64,000 nucleotides of DNA from Alligator mississippiensis (Eukaryota > Chordata > Crocodylia > Alligatoridae), in contig NC_081829.1 in the NCBI RefSeq assembly GCF_030867095.1, positions 89,737,261 through 89,801,260 on the forward strand, in the 5' to 3' direction. Both the position numbers and the translations under genes were made by a program. This document shows positions 36,641-48,733 of this stretch, piece after piece (positions within the stretch are counted from its first letter, which is position 1; the number at the start of each line of letters is the position of its first letter). The notes below the pieces were generated by a model. That model was not told the DNA's origin. It did no database searches and worked only from the letters and a program-made list of their open reading frames with translations.

Positions 36641-38128
36641 GCACTCAGTATATAGGAGCTTGCAATCACTGATGCAATACTATATTTACTCAGATAAAGA
36701 CATCCCTGATTATAAGATGTGCCCCCCCCCATAATATTCTATTATGAATTCTATATATGGAAATGTTTATAAATGTCTTATAGTTTTCCAGGCATAGAAT
36801 CTAATTTTTGGAGGTTTGCTTTGGATTTGTGCCCCTCCTACTACTACAGCAGAGAAAATAAATCTACAGCCATCTCATTTTAGAGGCCCGTTTACAAATG
36901 GGTCCAAGAAGTCTTTAGAAGCAATATGCCCATCATTAATTCCACCTAGGAAAGTAGCTGTTTGGTCATTTATTAAATAAATTCAAGAAATGAGGTAACA
37001 TAGCCTCCTTAACGCTCCCTAAGCACATGTCTTAATACTGTTGAAGATCACCAGATCTCGGAGGGTATTAAATGACAGCGCATTGACTTCTCACTAGTTC
37101 TTATCTAACATTTATATAGTGATAATGCCTGAAGGCCTCAGCCAGGTTTTGAATCATGAAGCACTTGGATACTAGTGCCACACGACTGTGAATTGAGTTT
37201 ATTCTCTGGATGTTCCGGATGTAGGGAAAATTACCTTATTTCTACACATAGACAAACCCTTTACAGTTTCTAATACCACATCTGTGCTTCATCTACTCCA
37301 GCGCAATGTGCCAAATCCCAAAACCCACAAGCAGCCCTGAGCTATGTATCAATCACTTTGCCCAATACAAAGTGGAGCTCTAAGGATGCTGTTGCCTCAT
37401 TTCTTGGATTTGATGCACATGTGGAGTGGGAGCAAGTGAGCAGGGTATCACAGTGATGGTGTAGACAAGCCCTACGTGACTTGTCCCGTTTTCACAGTCT
37501 GACAACCCAGAATGAAACGCTCTTAGAACTGAAGTCCCAGTTCTTTGTGCACTAGACTATCTTTTGTGCAAGCTGCCTCAAGACATGACACTTGCAACCT
37601 TTGGATTGTGAGTTTGGGTTTATCTACATGCTTTCCTATTGGGTGGGAAGAGTTCTTGGGAGATCTACCCAAGACTGAGGCTGTCAGCTCTCACCTCTGT
37701 GGTAGTTTTCTTCTTTTGTATTTGAGCACTGACTATTTGCCCCTTTTTGGTGGGTGTGTGGGGAGCTGACAGCATACCCAGGCAACTTTGCTCATCCATG
37801 TATCTACGGGGCAGAAAGGGGGAAATAAATATAAATGACAACAAACTGACTCCATTTGGAAGCTAATTCTATTAATAAATCAGGGTAGCAAATTCAACAG
37901 ATGGAGCACAATTTTTTGGCCTTTTTTTTTTTTTCCATTCCCATTGAACCATCCATGCCAACTCTTCTAATCAGCTTTGCAGTTCAGAGAAACTGGTGCA
38001 TGTCATGAATAAGCCATGTTCTTCTGCATGTTGGATTACAGTGCTATGGCCATTGGTTATCTGCCTGAAGAAAGATATCTAATCTGACAAAAGAAGCATC
38101 GTTTTGGCCTGCAGTAGTTTAGCTTGTA

Positions 38129-38431
38129 CAGTATAACCTCATAAATCCGGATATCAAAAATCTTGAATTCCCAAAAATCCAGCACTTTTTAAAAATACGC
38201 TACTTTGGGGAGTGGTGGTGGCCAGTCCTGGAGAAGTGAAGGGGAAAGCTTACACGTGGCAGCTGCCACCACCATCCACCACCCCGTGTTGTTGCTCCGC
38301 GTGCAGTCGCCACTACACCCTCCCCACTCCTTCCCCATGACCAGCCGCCACTCCAGTTTCAAAAATCCAGAATTTTCAAATTTCTGGCAGGTGCTCGGTC
38401 CTGAGAAGGCCGGATTTGTGAAGTTATATTG
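38129..38431. mobile_element. pogo/Tigger-like MITE with TA duplication
   Basis: A 303-bp element. The left end is 'cagtataacctcataaatcc' and the right end, read inverted, is 'caatataacttcacaaatcc', so the inverted termini match at most positions over more than 20 bp. TA lies directly outside each end (38127-38128 and 38432-38433), as for Tc1/mariner-pogo insertions. The sequence 'aaatccgg' near each end is typical of Tigger termini. No transposase. Confidence 0.8.
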
Positions 38432-41193
38432 TAGTAGGAACTGTTTTGTGCAGGGCAATTGATGGTGCATTTTCTGATACAGCATTCATTTGGAGTAGAC
38501 TGCTGCATAGTACACAAAGCCTAACAGTGATGTGAATGATAGTATTCTACAGGGCTTTGTGAAATCCAGAAGTGAAGTACATTAAGTACTGATGGTACTA
38601 ATTAAGATGGCTTTTGGTTAAAAGGTCGTTCACACAGAGCTGGTTCTTAGCTTTATGTACGGTTCTTTTTCAAAGCTCAAATTACACAGAAGTTTTCTCT
38701 GTAGTCCTGTCTCTAAAGTCTTATATCTTATTGCATGTTTAAGAACTAAAACGTGAACCAGTATTTCCGTTGCATCTCATAATGTGGGATGCTGGCTCAG
38801 GTGGAAAAGTGTCGTTCTCTAAAGTGCAGTGTTGATAATACTCTTTAAAGGACTAGAGAGTTCTCTGGAAATGATGAGAACATAGGTGTACTGGGATCGA
38901 ATCCAGAAATAAATGCTTGCTAAATCTGAACCATTAATGGGAGGTTATTACAGTTGTACATAATAGAATTGTTGCCCCCTTTTCTCCCAAAAATAAACCT
39001 TGAGATTGCACACATAAGAACTGCATGGAACAATATTATTTTGATTGTAAATTCAAACACTTTAACTTAAAAAGTGCTCAAGTGACAGTTGTCCATGTAA
39101 ACCTAATTCTAACTATCTGCATATGCATTACGGTACAGCTTGTAATGACATTATCGTATCTACCCCAAGCATGCAGTTGGCCTAATAAAAGATACTGCCC
39201 ACAAGCATTCTTGCCTCTTGCATATTTTCTGGACCATCATGGCGGCAACATCACTTCAACACCAACACCACCATTATCACGTGCTTCTATTCTCAGGTCT
39301 TTGCCTCATTTCATGGATAGGTTGGATGTGCAAAAAAACAACACTGAGGCTGCATGAAGAACTGTGACTCTCTCGTGTCCTAACCACATAGGCGTTTGAC
39401 TGCAACCAAAATAACGTACTTTGAATATATTTTTAGTATACCTGCTCAGATTCGGGCCTGTCCTTGAGGTTGAACATTAAAATAGTCCTTTTGAATTCAG
39501 TGGGACTATTTGTAGAGTGACATGCAACTCAGCATGAATAAAGTCATCCTCACATGATCCAGAGTGACCTGAGCGTGGTCCCCAAACACGTATGGTTAGC
39601 ATGCTTTTCAAACAAGGAACAGTCCATTCCCTAGACTATGAATTTACTTACCATCCCATTATTCTTCTCCATGATTCCCAGTGAGGGTGAGGAAGGTGAT
39701 GCTTACATTGGAAGTTAATTCATTTATCCTTTTTACAAGTCAGAGGGAATAAGACGACCAATTCGGGAGAAAGTACGCTTCGAACGTGCTGAATGAGGTT
39801 GCTTGCACGTTGGGATCCATTTCACGTCCATAGTTTGTCCGACTGAGTCACTTTTTGTTTGTCTGTGTGTATTGTAAGGCTCACATCTTAGGTAATGGCT
39901 GGCCTTTTTCAGGAGGCTCTGAAGCAATAGCAGTGCATGTGCGTGAACCAGGCATCTGAAAGTTTCCTGGGAGACGAACAGTGAAAGCAAATAGCCCAAC
40001 CCATTCTCCTGCTCACCAACATGATTTAGCACCGAGAAACTCGGTTTACCAGTAAACAACTTTTAGAAGGAAAATCTCAACTTGGTGGGGACCTGGAGGA
40101 ACTTGGAAAATGTCAGTGTTGTCTCTTGTAAGAGAAAATCAGCATCTAGGATGGAAGTACTGGAGCTTGCAGGAAACTAATAGAAACAGGACTACAACAC
40201 GCAGTTGCCAGCCCTGGCAACATGTTTGTTTTCCCTAAAGTGCTAATTCCAGGAGTCAAGTGATTGCAATGACAATCTAAGGTTTTGTGGAAAACAGCAT
40301 GCCTTTGTGATGGAAGAAGAGAATGTGAACATATGATCTGTGAAAGAATGAAACCCAGAAAGCAACTAAAAAGAACTGCAAATGCTTTGTTGGGTTTTGT
40401 TTTGTTTTTAATTCCTCAATTATTTTTAAGCCAAGTTCCTGATATTTTACAGGGCTTGGTTCATGCTTTTTGAATACTTAGGGTGGCAGTGCTGAGCACC
40501 TTGAGACTAATGTGGAATCTGGGTATCTGTAAGAGTTATATGTACAGGAATAAGAAAACTCAATTCTGAGCTGAAAGATTGGCTCATAATAATGAGGTGT
40601 GGAGTCCCGAACTCGCTGTCTTTTTGCAGTAGGGAGGACCATTAGTCACAAGTCATCTGAGCCCCCAGTGCAGACATGAACGAAATGAGCTGGGCTGATA
40701 CAATCACCACATCATCATCTGTTCAGTCTGCACAGTGCCAGGATATAAAATAAAGCGGGGGCATCCTATCCCTGTAGGGAAAATAGGGTAAAAGTGGTTC
40801 TATTTTTCTTGACAGAAAGCTGGGACCTTTTTTGAGATGTTTAGATTCAGCTAGTTTAATTAGGAGCTGAGGTGGCCAGCAAATGACTCTGGGTTTGGAT
40901 AGATCGCTCTAGTGCATCACATGCACCATTAACTAGATGTTGAGCATAGTAAGTGCATGCGTCTTCTCCAGTGAAAGCTTGTGAAGTCAGAAGGTAATTG
41001 AGTGGACACAGTATTTTTTCCACACCAAAATACTTAGAAAATGATAAGTAGCTTGTTAGCGGCATTGAACTTGGAAAAATTGCAGTGCCTGGAAAGCTGT
41101 TTAAATGTTTGCAGTCTGGCTAAACTGGTCAGAGGTGAAAATTGTTTGGTTCTAGTATTTCCCACCCCATTTCTCTGACTGATTCTCTCCCAG

Positions 41194-41365
41194 GCAGAAA
41201 TGGCGAGTCCGGACAACCCTGAGCAGCTGATAATTGCCCTGGAACCTGAGGCTGCCTCCATCTACTGCAGAAAGCTCCGCCTGCACCAGATGATAGACCT
41301 GAGCAGCAGAGCCCCTGTCAACGGTTACAACCCAAGTGACACTGTTGGAGCTGGATTTACACAGG
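41194..41365 (+). CDS. HSPA12A: HSPA12A coding exon 7 (ATPase domain)
   Basis: 57 codons plus one base: [20 protein letters not shown], then [20 protein letters not shown], ending DTVGAGFTQ and the first base of an alanine codon; about residues 222-279. 'IALEPEAA' is the HSPA12 equivalent of the HSP70 'RIINEPTAAA' segment that lines the nucleotide cleft. The acceptor is CTCCCAG. Translation continues open past the donor (GTACCT at 41366) for about 65 bp, but the next conserved residues (AKEHIRR) are supplied by the exon at 46359. Confidence 0.96.
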
Positions 41366-41652
41366 GTACCTCTTCTATTAACTGGTTTTGGTCTGCTGCC
41401 TTTTGGCCTACAGCTGTTCGTGGTCATTAGGGCTGTCTACCTACCGGATTCTGTAGGCTATCTTCACTTTGTTGCGTTATTGTAATGTGTGAGGCCACCA
41501 TTATTTTGCTCAATACATTATTTGACATATATTTTACTTTAATTTGACAAGTTTCAGCACCGATGAAGAAACGTTAGTGTGCCAGTTCAATTTTCAGCCT
41601 TGTTGACTTCATTGGTACCCTGGGGGTTGGGGGTACTACCCTAGGTTTAAGG

Positions 41653-43257
41653 CAGGGGCAGGCAATTATTTCGGGCAGAGGGCCGCTTACCCAGTTTTAG
41701 CAAGCTGCCGAGGGCTGGATGGATAGCCCTGCCCCCTGGTCACCATCTTGGGACCAATGTCACAGGGCCAGCGCCAGTGGGGCCCAGGGTGGGGTGCAGG
41801 CTGGCAGGGGTCTGTGGAGCTGGGTTGGGCTGCACCAGCAGGGAGAGAGGGGAGCTGGACCAGCTCCATAAAGCTACTGCCGGCCGGGACCCTGTGCTCC
41901 TACTGCCCTGCTCTGGGCTGTGCTGGCGCTGGCCCTGGGACATGGGTGTGGGCCTCATGCACCTGCTCACTCCCAGTGCCCCCCCAGCCCCGTGGTACAA
42001 GCAGAGGGCAGTGTGCAGCCCCGACACCCTGCTCTGCAGGAGGGAACGAGCTGGTGCGAGCACAGGGAAAAGCAGCCCCTCCCCTGCCCCGTGGCCAGCA
42101 CTCCCTGCTGCAGCCGTTCGCAGCCCATGCGGGGCTGTCCTGAGCAGGCACAGGTAGGGGCCAGGGCAGAGAGGCAGCAGATGTTTGCAGCTGGCCTGGG
42201 TTCTGGGTAACTGCTGACAGCCACAGAGCCCAGGCTGGGGGGCGGGGGCTTTGGGTGGGGAGCAAGGGGCAGCAGGACTGGGGGGTACAGGGAAGCAGGG
42301 ATGGGGGGCAGGGGCTTTGGGTGGGAGGCACAGAGCAGCAGGGGTTGGGGGCAGGGGCAGCAGGGCTGGGAGGCAAGGGACACAAGCAGGGCATCCTGCC
42401 ATGCACCCCCTGCCCTCATTCTTTTTTGAGCAGGCACAGGAGCCCCAGGTGGACTGCGAGTGGCTGCAGCGTGGGGTGCCGGGCATGGGGCTGCTTACAC
42501 TCAGCACCAGCTTGTAACCCACCCCCAGTGCCATCCTGGGCCCCACGCCGGCTCTGAGCTCACCAGTCGGGGCTTTGCCGTGGCGGGAGCAGCTGCAGCT
42601 CCCCCGCTTGCCACGCTGGGCATTGTTTGCCTCTGCCCTGTGCTGCCCAGTGCCCAAGCTCTGGGAAGGCAGCCGCAGCAAACACTGCCTGGCGCGGCAA
42701 GCAGGGGTTGCTGCAGCTGCTGCCATCGTGCGCAGCCCCGACGGGCAAGCCCGGAGTCAGCATGGGGCCGGATTACAAGCTGGGGCTGAGTGCGGAAAAA
42801 ACGGCCCCTCTCCCACCCTGTGGCCAGCGCCCCACACTGCAGCTGCTCACAGCCCGCGTGGGGCTGCCTGCCTGCTCCAAACAAAATGAGGGCAGGGGGA
42901 ACATGGCAGGATGCCCTGCTTGTGCCTGCTCAGGACAGCCCCGTGCAGGCTGTGAGTGGCTGCAGCAGGGAGCACTGGCCATGGGGCAGGCAAGGGGCTG
43001 CTTCCCCACCAGGACAGCCACCTGGTCCCAGGCCAGAAGGAGCTTCTGGCTGGAGGGCAGGGCTGGGCAGGCCCTGCTGTTGTGGGAGCCCACCAGGCTT
43101 CCCCTGGGTCCTACTGCCCCTGGTTCCTGTCTTTTTTGACAGGACCCAAAGACAAAAGAAATATTAATTTTCTAAAAATTTTTAGGGGCCCCACAGGCTG
43201 GATAGAATAGCCTCGCAGGCTGGATCTGGCCCGCAGGCCGTATTTTCCCCACCCTTG
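41653..43257. mobile_element. Long GC-rich hAT-like element with 8-bp target-site duplication
   Basis: A 1605-bp element. The left end is 'caggggcaggcaattatttc'. The right end, read inverted, is 'caagggtggggaaaatacgg' followed by 'cctgcgggcc'. It is flanked by gtttaagg (41645-41652) and gtttaaag (43258-43265), 7 of 8 identical. The interior is very GC-rich and internally repetitive: a 'ggggctttgggtggg' unit recurs at about 42246 and 42311, and a 'gtggccagc..ctgcagc' block recurs at about 42091 and 42821 with an inverted relative near 42400-42480. The 328-codon minus-strand frame inside is compositional, with no transposase motif seen. Confidence 0.75.
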
Positions 43258-45177
43258 GTTTAAAGTGAAGTAGAGGCACAGTGTTAGCAGAATCAGGGTC
43301 TTACTGATTAATGTTAAGGTTTCCAAGTGCAGATAAATAGTTTGCTATTGTGAGTAAACTGATTTGCGTTAAATTAGATGTCTTATTAAAGCGCTGGGAC
43401 TGAATTTGTAATTAGACCTTTGACGCTTCCAAAATGTTTTACTAGGAGTTGGGCAGTTGGTGAATTCTTTTGGTTCATAATAACATTGGTCGGCATGAAA
43501 CAGCATTTGCCGATCGTTAACAAACAGTGATGTTTCATACAGACCAGCGTTTCTGTGTACAGAGAATGTAAATAGGGAAACTCTCACTTATCCTGGTGGG
43601 GGGATATGTTTGTATGTAAACTGCATACGCCAGCTTTTTACTAGGTCCCATGGTGGGTTTGCTGCAGACTGATTTACCCCGCGAAGCAATTCTCTGCTGA
43701 TGAAAATGGATGCAGCTGCATTCCCAGCAGTGGAATCGGGGAATTCACCTCGGCAGAGAATTTGCCAACAGACTGTATTTTCCAGTGCAAATCAGTAAAG
43801 GCAAATTGAGGAGTCGGCTAATAAACTCTGTAGAGAGATTGTGTTTCTCCCTATATTTATTGAAAGACACTTCTTTAGCTAAAACTGTGTATACACCAAT
43901 TTGCCCCTCAAATTAAAAAAATTATTAAAATTCAGAATCCTTCGTAATAAAATAGCAGGTTTCAGCAATGTAGACGGCAATTTCACCATCTTGGATTTTA
44001 ATTCGGTCTGTGCAGTTTAGAGCCCAATGGGGACTGTAAAGAGACATTTGCAAAACAACATTTTGCAGCAACTGAAAAATTATAATTTGTTGTGTTTATT
44101 TTCCTCTCTGTTTCTCCTACGTCTTTAATCCTGATCCTCCCTCTCCTTTACTTTGGCTTCTTTCCTCCTGTGCTTTCTTGTCTTGTAACTGTGTTTTCCT
44201 GAACACATCCCAACTCGCCCCATTTTCTTTGGCACTTCCGAGACACTGCTACTGGAGCTGCCCCTCTGATTAGAGCAAGAATCCTCTCAGTCGCAGGATT
44301 CACACTGCTTACCTGGTACGGGAATTGGGAAGGAATTTTCTAGGCCTGTGGGTTGGTTGGATTGGGATTTTGTTCAGTAGCACTGCAAGTCAAAACCAGC
44401 CCCTTCAGAAATCCTGCATCAGTTGCTTTGCTCGGGGGTACCTCTTGATGGACCGGCAAGGCAGCATCCTCACTACAGTGTTTCAGCTAAAGACCGCCGT
44501 AGGGCATTGAAGCCTGAGTTGCTGCGCACCACTGGGGAAGGGATTTTGGCTGCTGCGGCTAGGTTGGATGCTGGATTGTGTCTTTGCATCTACCCTTGCC
44601 CCCTATGTTCAGGCTTATGCAGCCATGCAGAGTGCAGCCCTTGCTGCATGTAGGACACAACCCCCTGTGTGGACTCTCCACATTCAGTCCTCCTCTGCAT
44701 AGCAGGGCTGCTCCAGTTCCCAGCGAGCAGGGGAACTCCCCTGACTTAGGCTGACTGTGGATTTGTCCCTGTGAAAATATCTTATCCAACAAAAGGACTT
44801 GCTGTGGCTGGTCAGAAGGGGCCTTGAGGCAGGGCAAAATCTGTTCACAAAATAGTGGTATTCTATTAAACTGTCAAAAGTATTTTTACAGTCCTCTTTC
44901 TTGACTTAATAAGGGAAAAGCTATTGTAGATTTAAAAAAAAAAGGATTTAATGTAGTCAAATGTAATGAAAACAAAGCTTTGAGCGAATTAATTTGGGGT
45001 TTCGATCGAAAATTTAATAAAGGCATGGCAGGTACCCAAGAAAAGCTGAGAAGAGATCAAGAAGGAAAGCCCTTTCAACATAAACAGAGAGAAGCACTCC
45101 AAGGACCATGTTAGTGCTGTGCAGTCAAAACAAAAGTTTTGCTATTCATAGAAATGAGAATAAATTTGCTTTAGGAG

Positions 45178-45290
45178 AGGAAGCCAAGTCTAGTGGTAAT
45201 GAGAAGGGATCTGGTGCCCCCTTCAGTGTCCACTGAAGTCAACTGGAAGACTTATGTTGACCCCCGTGAGGTGAGGATCAGGCCCAGCTG
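45178..45290. repeat. Old sauropsid dispersed repeat fragment
   Basis: 'gtgtccactgaagtcaactg' followed by 'ccgtgaggtgaggatcaggc' is the worn form of a common old repeat ('cattgacttcaatggga ... gaggatcaggccc'). Confidence 0.4.
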
Positions 45291-45316
45291 TTGATGCTGT
45301 TCTGTCATTGACCACT

Positions 45317-45361
45317 GTGTCGCGCGTGTGTGTGTGCGCATGTGTGTGTGCACACGCATGT
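45317..45361. repeat. TG/CG-rich microsatellite
   Basis: Alternating purine-pyrimidine run of TG and CG units, partly self-complementary (gtgtgtgcgca .. tgcacacgc). Such runs can adopt Z-DNA. Confidence 0.85.
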
Positions 45362-46358
45362 GCTCTCCAGCCTGTATAATGAAGATAAAGCTATTTGTCT
45401 CTGTCACAGAAATGCTGAGGCTTCATTCTTTTGCCTCTCTGAGCCCCTTGGTATCGGTCAGGTGAAAGACGCTGTAGAAACAGGAAGTTATTATTAGCTA
45501 CTAAAATGTAATCTTACATTGGCATCTTATGGGTTATAGCTAGTTTTGTATGCTATTTTTTTCTTTAGATGACACTGTATTTTATGTATCACGGGATGCA
45601 TTTACATTGTCCTGTGTTATTTTACATCACTGACCTTTAAGGTTATGTGAAAACTGCCTACAAAATTTATTTTGTAGGTGCCTGGTTGAGCAAGTTAGAA
45701 ATAGGTTTAGATTTAGAAATTCAGGAGTAGAGACTCCTTTTTTGCTCTGTTTTTTCTTAGCAAACCATATGGTCAATTTGAGACTTGTTGGCAAGGGCGG
45801 GGATGGGGGAGGTAGTCTTGTCTTATGCAATATACTGAATATTCCCTTCCACTTTTGAAAACTGGGACTCTTCAAAACCACTCAAGTTGAGCAGCCCAAA
45901 CCACTAGTCACTTTTGATTATCCTGGCTAAGGTAGTTTCAATTCCTAGACAAATCTTCAACCAATTTTTGATTCTGTTGTTAATCAAGCGTGCCACCTAG
46001 TGGCAAACATTTAGTATGAAACTGCAAAACCAAGGAATGTCTTTGCTTTATATTGCATTCTGTTCATTAAGATGTAGTAAATATATACCATAAAGAGATT
46101 TAAAACAAGATGATTATTTGGAATCCAATTATTGTAAGTAAAGACTAGAATATCTGAAAAGTTTCTGGGGTGGGGGGTCTTTCCAGTACCAATTTTATAA
46201 AGTTCCTTGTTCCAATGCAGCAATTTTTGTTCATCTGTTTTGTTACTAAATGATGCATACAAAGCTCTCATCCTGCTTGCATTCACTTCCTGCGGTGTAT
46301 GCTATTAGCTTATTCATGCTTTCTTATACTTAGTCATTTTCTCTCTGTCAACGACTAG

Positions 46359-46445
46359 CTAAGGAACACATACGTCGTAATCGGCAGAGCCGCACCTTTT
46401 TGGTGGAAAATGTCATAGGAGAGATCTGGTCCGAATTGGAGGAAG
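46359..46445 (+). CDS. HSPA12A: HSPA12A coding exon 8
   Basis: Completes the alanine split with exon 7, then KEHIRRNRQSRTFLVENVIG and EIWSELEE, ending on the first base of a glycine codon; about residues 279-308. The basic segment RRNRQSR is specific to the HSPA12 family and absent from classical HSP70. The acceptor is CGACTAG and the donor GTAGCG, a weaker site than the others in this gene. Confidence 0.95.
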
Positions 46446-47025
46446 GTAGCGTCCTTTCCTGAATGAACTTTGCTCTTGCTGGTTTTATATTGCTGGCAAA
46501 AAATGCATTTCCTGCATATTTGCTATGCCCTTTTAGCATTCTCCAAGTAACTGTAATTGAAGGAAAACGCAAGTGCATGCACTGCTCCTAGTCTGCAAGG
46601 CTGAGTTACCACTTTGCATGCTACAGAAAAAATAGATTTTATTAAGGAACTGGGTTAATCAAGGAATCGAGGCTTTTCAGAATACAAGCCAGAGCCCAGT
46701 GTGCTCAGAATAGACCGAATAAATGAACTGGCCTATTTTTCTACTAACCCAAAGGAATGTACTCAGGTGGCATGCACCATTCCACCTATCCTGAAGTCAC
46801 ATTCTTCCCATGTCTCTGCTTAAACATATAACATTCAGCATGCAAGCTTCACATCTGTTATCACTGCCAATTATATTGCTGTGAACTAATTATCAAGCCA
46901 TCAGTGCAGATGTTCATGTGCTTCTAGTCATGATGACATTATTGCCCACAAGAACCTTAAGTAGCATTAGACTGTCATGTTTACACTGGTGCAAGTGATG
47001 CATGCTTGTTCCTGTTGCCAAATAG
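46446..47025 (+). other. HSPA12A: HSPA12A intron 8
   Basis: A 580-bp intron, AT-rich, acceptor GCCAAATAG. Nothing recognised. Confidence 0.9.
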
Positions 47026-47130
47026 GTGACCGGTACATAGTGGTTGACAGTGGAGGAGGCACAGTGGATCTGACTGTCCATCAGATCAGGCTACCTGAAG
47101 GACACTTGAAGGAACTGTACAAGGCAACTG
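47026..47130 (+). CDS. HSPA12A: HSPA12A coding exon 9 (phosphate-2 loop)
   Basis: Reads (G)[19 protein letters not shown], then [15 protein letters not shown] and the first base of a glycine codon, about residues 308-343. [13 protein letters not shown] is the phosphate-2 motif of the HSP70/actin ATPase fold (DLGGGTFDVS in HSP70). The second aspartate and the GGGT run are intact, which supports ATP binding. The donor is GTAAAA. Confidence 0.97.
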
Positions 47131-47664
47131 GTAAAATGACATGCTTCACAACTCACTTCCCTTGTGAAATATTATGACCTTTTATCCTAACTGGCAGTAA
47201 TGATGCTGTGCTGCTTTATTATCTACATAGATTAATTAATAGTTCTTTCTGTGTTACGGCCAGCATTTAAAGAGTTCTTGTTATTTTAGGGTTAAATTAT
47301 TTTGTGTTGAAATTTGCTTTGAGAAAAAATAATCCTCCTTTGTGAAGATAAGAAACCATGCCAGACCCTTCCTCATCTCTTGCTAAGCCACAGCATTGTT
47401 CTGCCTTCCATCACTAACCCTGGAGCAGTGTATTTCCCATTTAATCTTCAAGGTCATCTCTAAGCCTGGGTGACCTGGATACCTGCTTTTAGTAGTCACT
47501 GTATCTTATAATCAAGATGGACACCAGCATTATGCTCTTTCTGTTTCTAACAATGCATTTAGCATATGTTTAGTAGCAACAGTGTGATCTGCGTAGGTAT
47601 GTGAGGAACTCATGTTCTACTGGACAATGCCGATGGTTAACCGTATGTTTTGTTTGCAACACAG
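47131..47664 (+). other. HSPA12A: HSPA12A intron 9
   Basis: A 534-bp intron with acceptor AACACAG. Nothing recognised. Confidence 0.9.
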
Positions 47665-47923
47665 GTGGGCCGTATGGTTCTTTAGGCGTGGACTACGAGT
47701 TTGAAAAACTCCTTTGTAAAATATTTGGAGAGGATTTTATTGAACAATTTAAGATCAAGCGCCCTGCTGCCTGGGTAGATCTGATGATAGCCTTTGAGTC
47801 TCGTAAAAGGGCAGCAGCCCCAGACAGGACCAATCCACTGAATATCACATTGCCATTTTCCTTCATTGACTATTATAAGAAATTTCGAGGTCACAGTGTA
47901 GAACATGCCTTAAGGAAAAGCAA
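47665..47923 (+). CDS. HSPA12A: HSPA12A coding exon 10
   Basis: The second longest coding exon: [86 protein letters not shown] and two bases of an asparagine codon; about residues 343-429. It corresponds to subdomain IIB of the ATPase fold, where the HSPA12 family replaces HSP70 sequence. It is almost identical to the mammalian protein; a visible change is cysteine in LLCKI where human has tyrosine. The donor is GTAAGT. Confidence 0.97.
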
Positions 47924-48304
47924 GTAAGTATATAGTTGCAAAATTAACCACTCGGTACTGCAATGAATAATAATTAAAAAAATACTAATTACGTATAGAT
48001 GAATTGATCACAGGGAAAATGTAATGTAATGGTAGAAAAAAATCATACTGCCCCATGTGCAGTTACCAGAATGGAAAGTTACATCTTAATTTTTTTTCTC
48101 CAGAAGGCTTTCATCCTACCAAAGTTTGCTGTGTCTGATCTGCATTACTCATATGTATGTGATGACTTTTTCAGAATCCACACTAAGACTTTTCTAAATG
48201 ATTTTAAATTTTATATTAAATTATTTTTCTAAATCCAAATAATTTTTAAACCCCACCACAGCAGTATTATTTTGTTGCTTATTTGTTTAAACCCGAGTTC
48301 CATT

Positions 48305-48600
48305 TTGCTAAGGGCTAGATCCAGTAAAGGACTTTCACACCCCAAGGTTAGGGGTAATAGTACCCAGCTTAGGTGCCTGGCTCCTGGGTTGAATGTGGAA
48401 CCCTGTGTTGGGCACCTAGGTTCTCTATACAGCGCCAAAGGAGTGTGAGGCATCTCAGGATGCAACCCAGAACAGCCACCAGCCTTAGCAGGGAGCTATC
48501 AAAGGCAGCAAGCAAAGCATACTGTAGTGTAGAGCAGGGAAGCACTGTGGACAGAGCAGCCCTGACATCCCGTCCCTCAGGCGCCTCATTCAAGATTGCA
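48305..48600. repeat. Old dispersed repeat, type unknown
   Basis: 'gctagatccagtaaaggact', 'gcttaggtgcctggctcctg' and 'gaggcatctcaggatgcaac' recall old sauropsid repeats of the 'gcctaggtgcc' kind. The boundaries and family are not certain. Confidence 0.35.
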
Positions 48601-48733
48601 TCTCTTTCCTATGATCTCCTGCTGATTGTAGTGCTTAATCTCTTTTTTCAAAGAGCTGGTTAGTCTCATTCTTTCCTCTTAGCATGGTGCTGAGGGTGCC
48701 CTCCTCCTGTCACCACTTTTTATGTAACAACTA

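Larger units (their letters stand above)
19238..41193 (+). other. HSPA12A: HSPA12A intron 6 (22 kb)
   Basis: The longest intron in the window. Recognised contents: T22 run (19879-19900), CR1 end (20715-20969), L2-like LINE (21280-22290), MIR-like fragment (23585-23690), CR1 (24600-25345), inverted repeat (25471-25625), poly-C (25678-25692, 29342-29355), Family A long copy (29399-31279), MITE-like elements (32433-32697, 36185-36640), GC-rich repeat-like block (34170-34780), old repeat (34930-35100), SINE-like fragment (36030-36115), Tigger-like element (38129-38431). The stretches 22300-23580, 25700-29390, 31290-32430, 32700-34160, 35100-36020, 36650-38120 and 38440-41190 show no further recognisable feature. 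Confidence 0.85.
41366..46358 (+). other. HSPA12A: HSPA12A intron 7
   Basis: A 5.0-kb intron. It contains the 1.6-kb hAT-like element (41653-43257), an old repeat fragment (45178-45290) and a TG/CG-rich microsatellite (45317-45361). Nothing recognised in 43270-45170 or 45500-46358. Confidence 0.85.

Noticed and set aside
41200..41430. Exon 7 frame extended past 41365 as a C-terminal variant
   Set aside because: The donor at 41366 and the conserved continuation at 46359 show normal splicing; the 65-bp extension is intron.
41740..42726. 328-codon minus-strand open frame
   Set aside because: It lies inside a GC-rich, internally repeated hAT-like element; several overlapping frames on both strands are equally open and the product is low-complexity Pro/Ala/Cys-rich.
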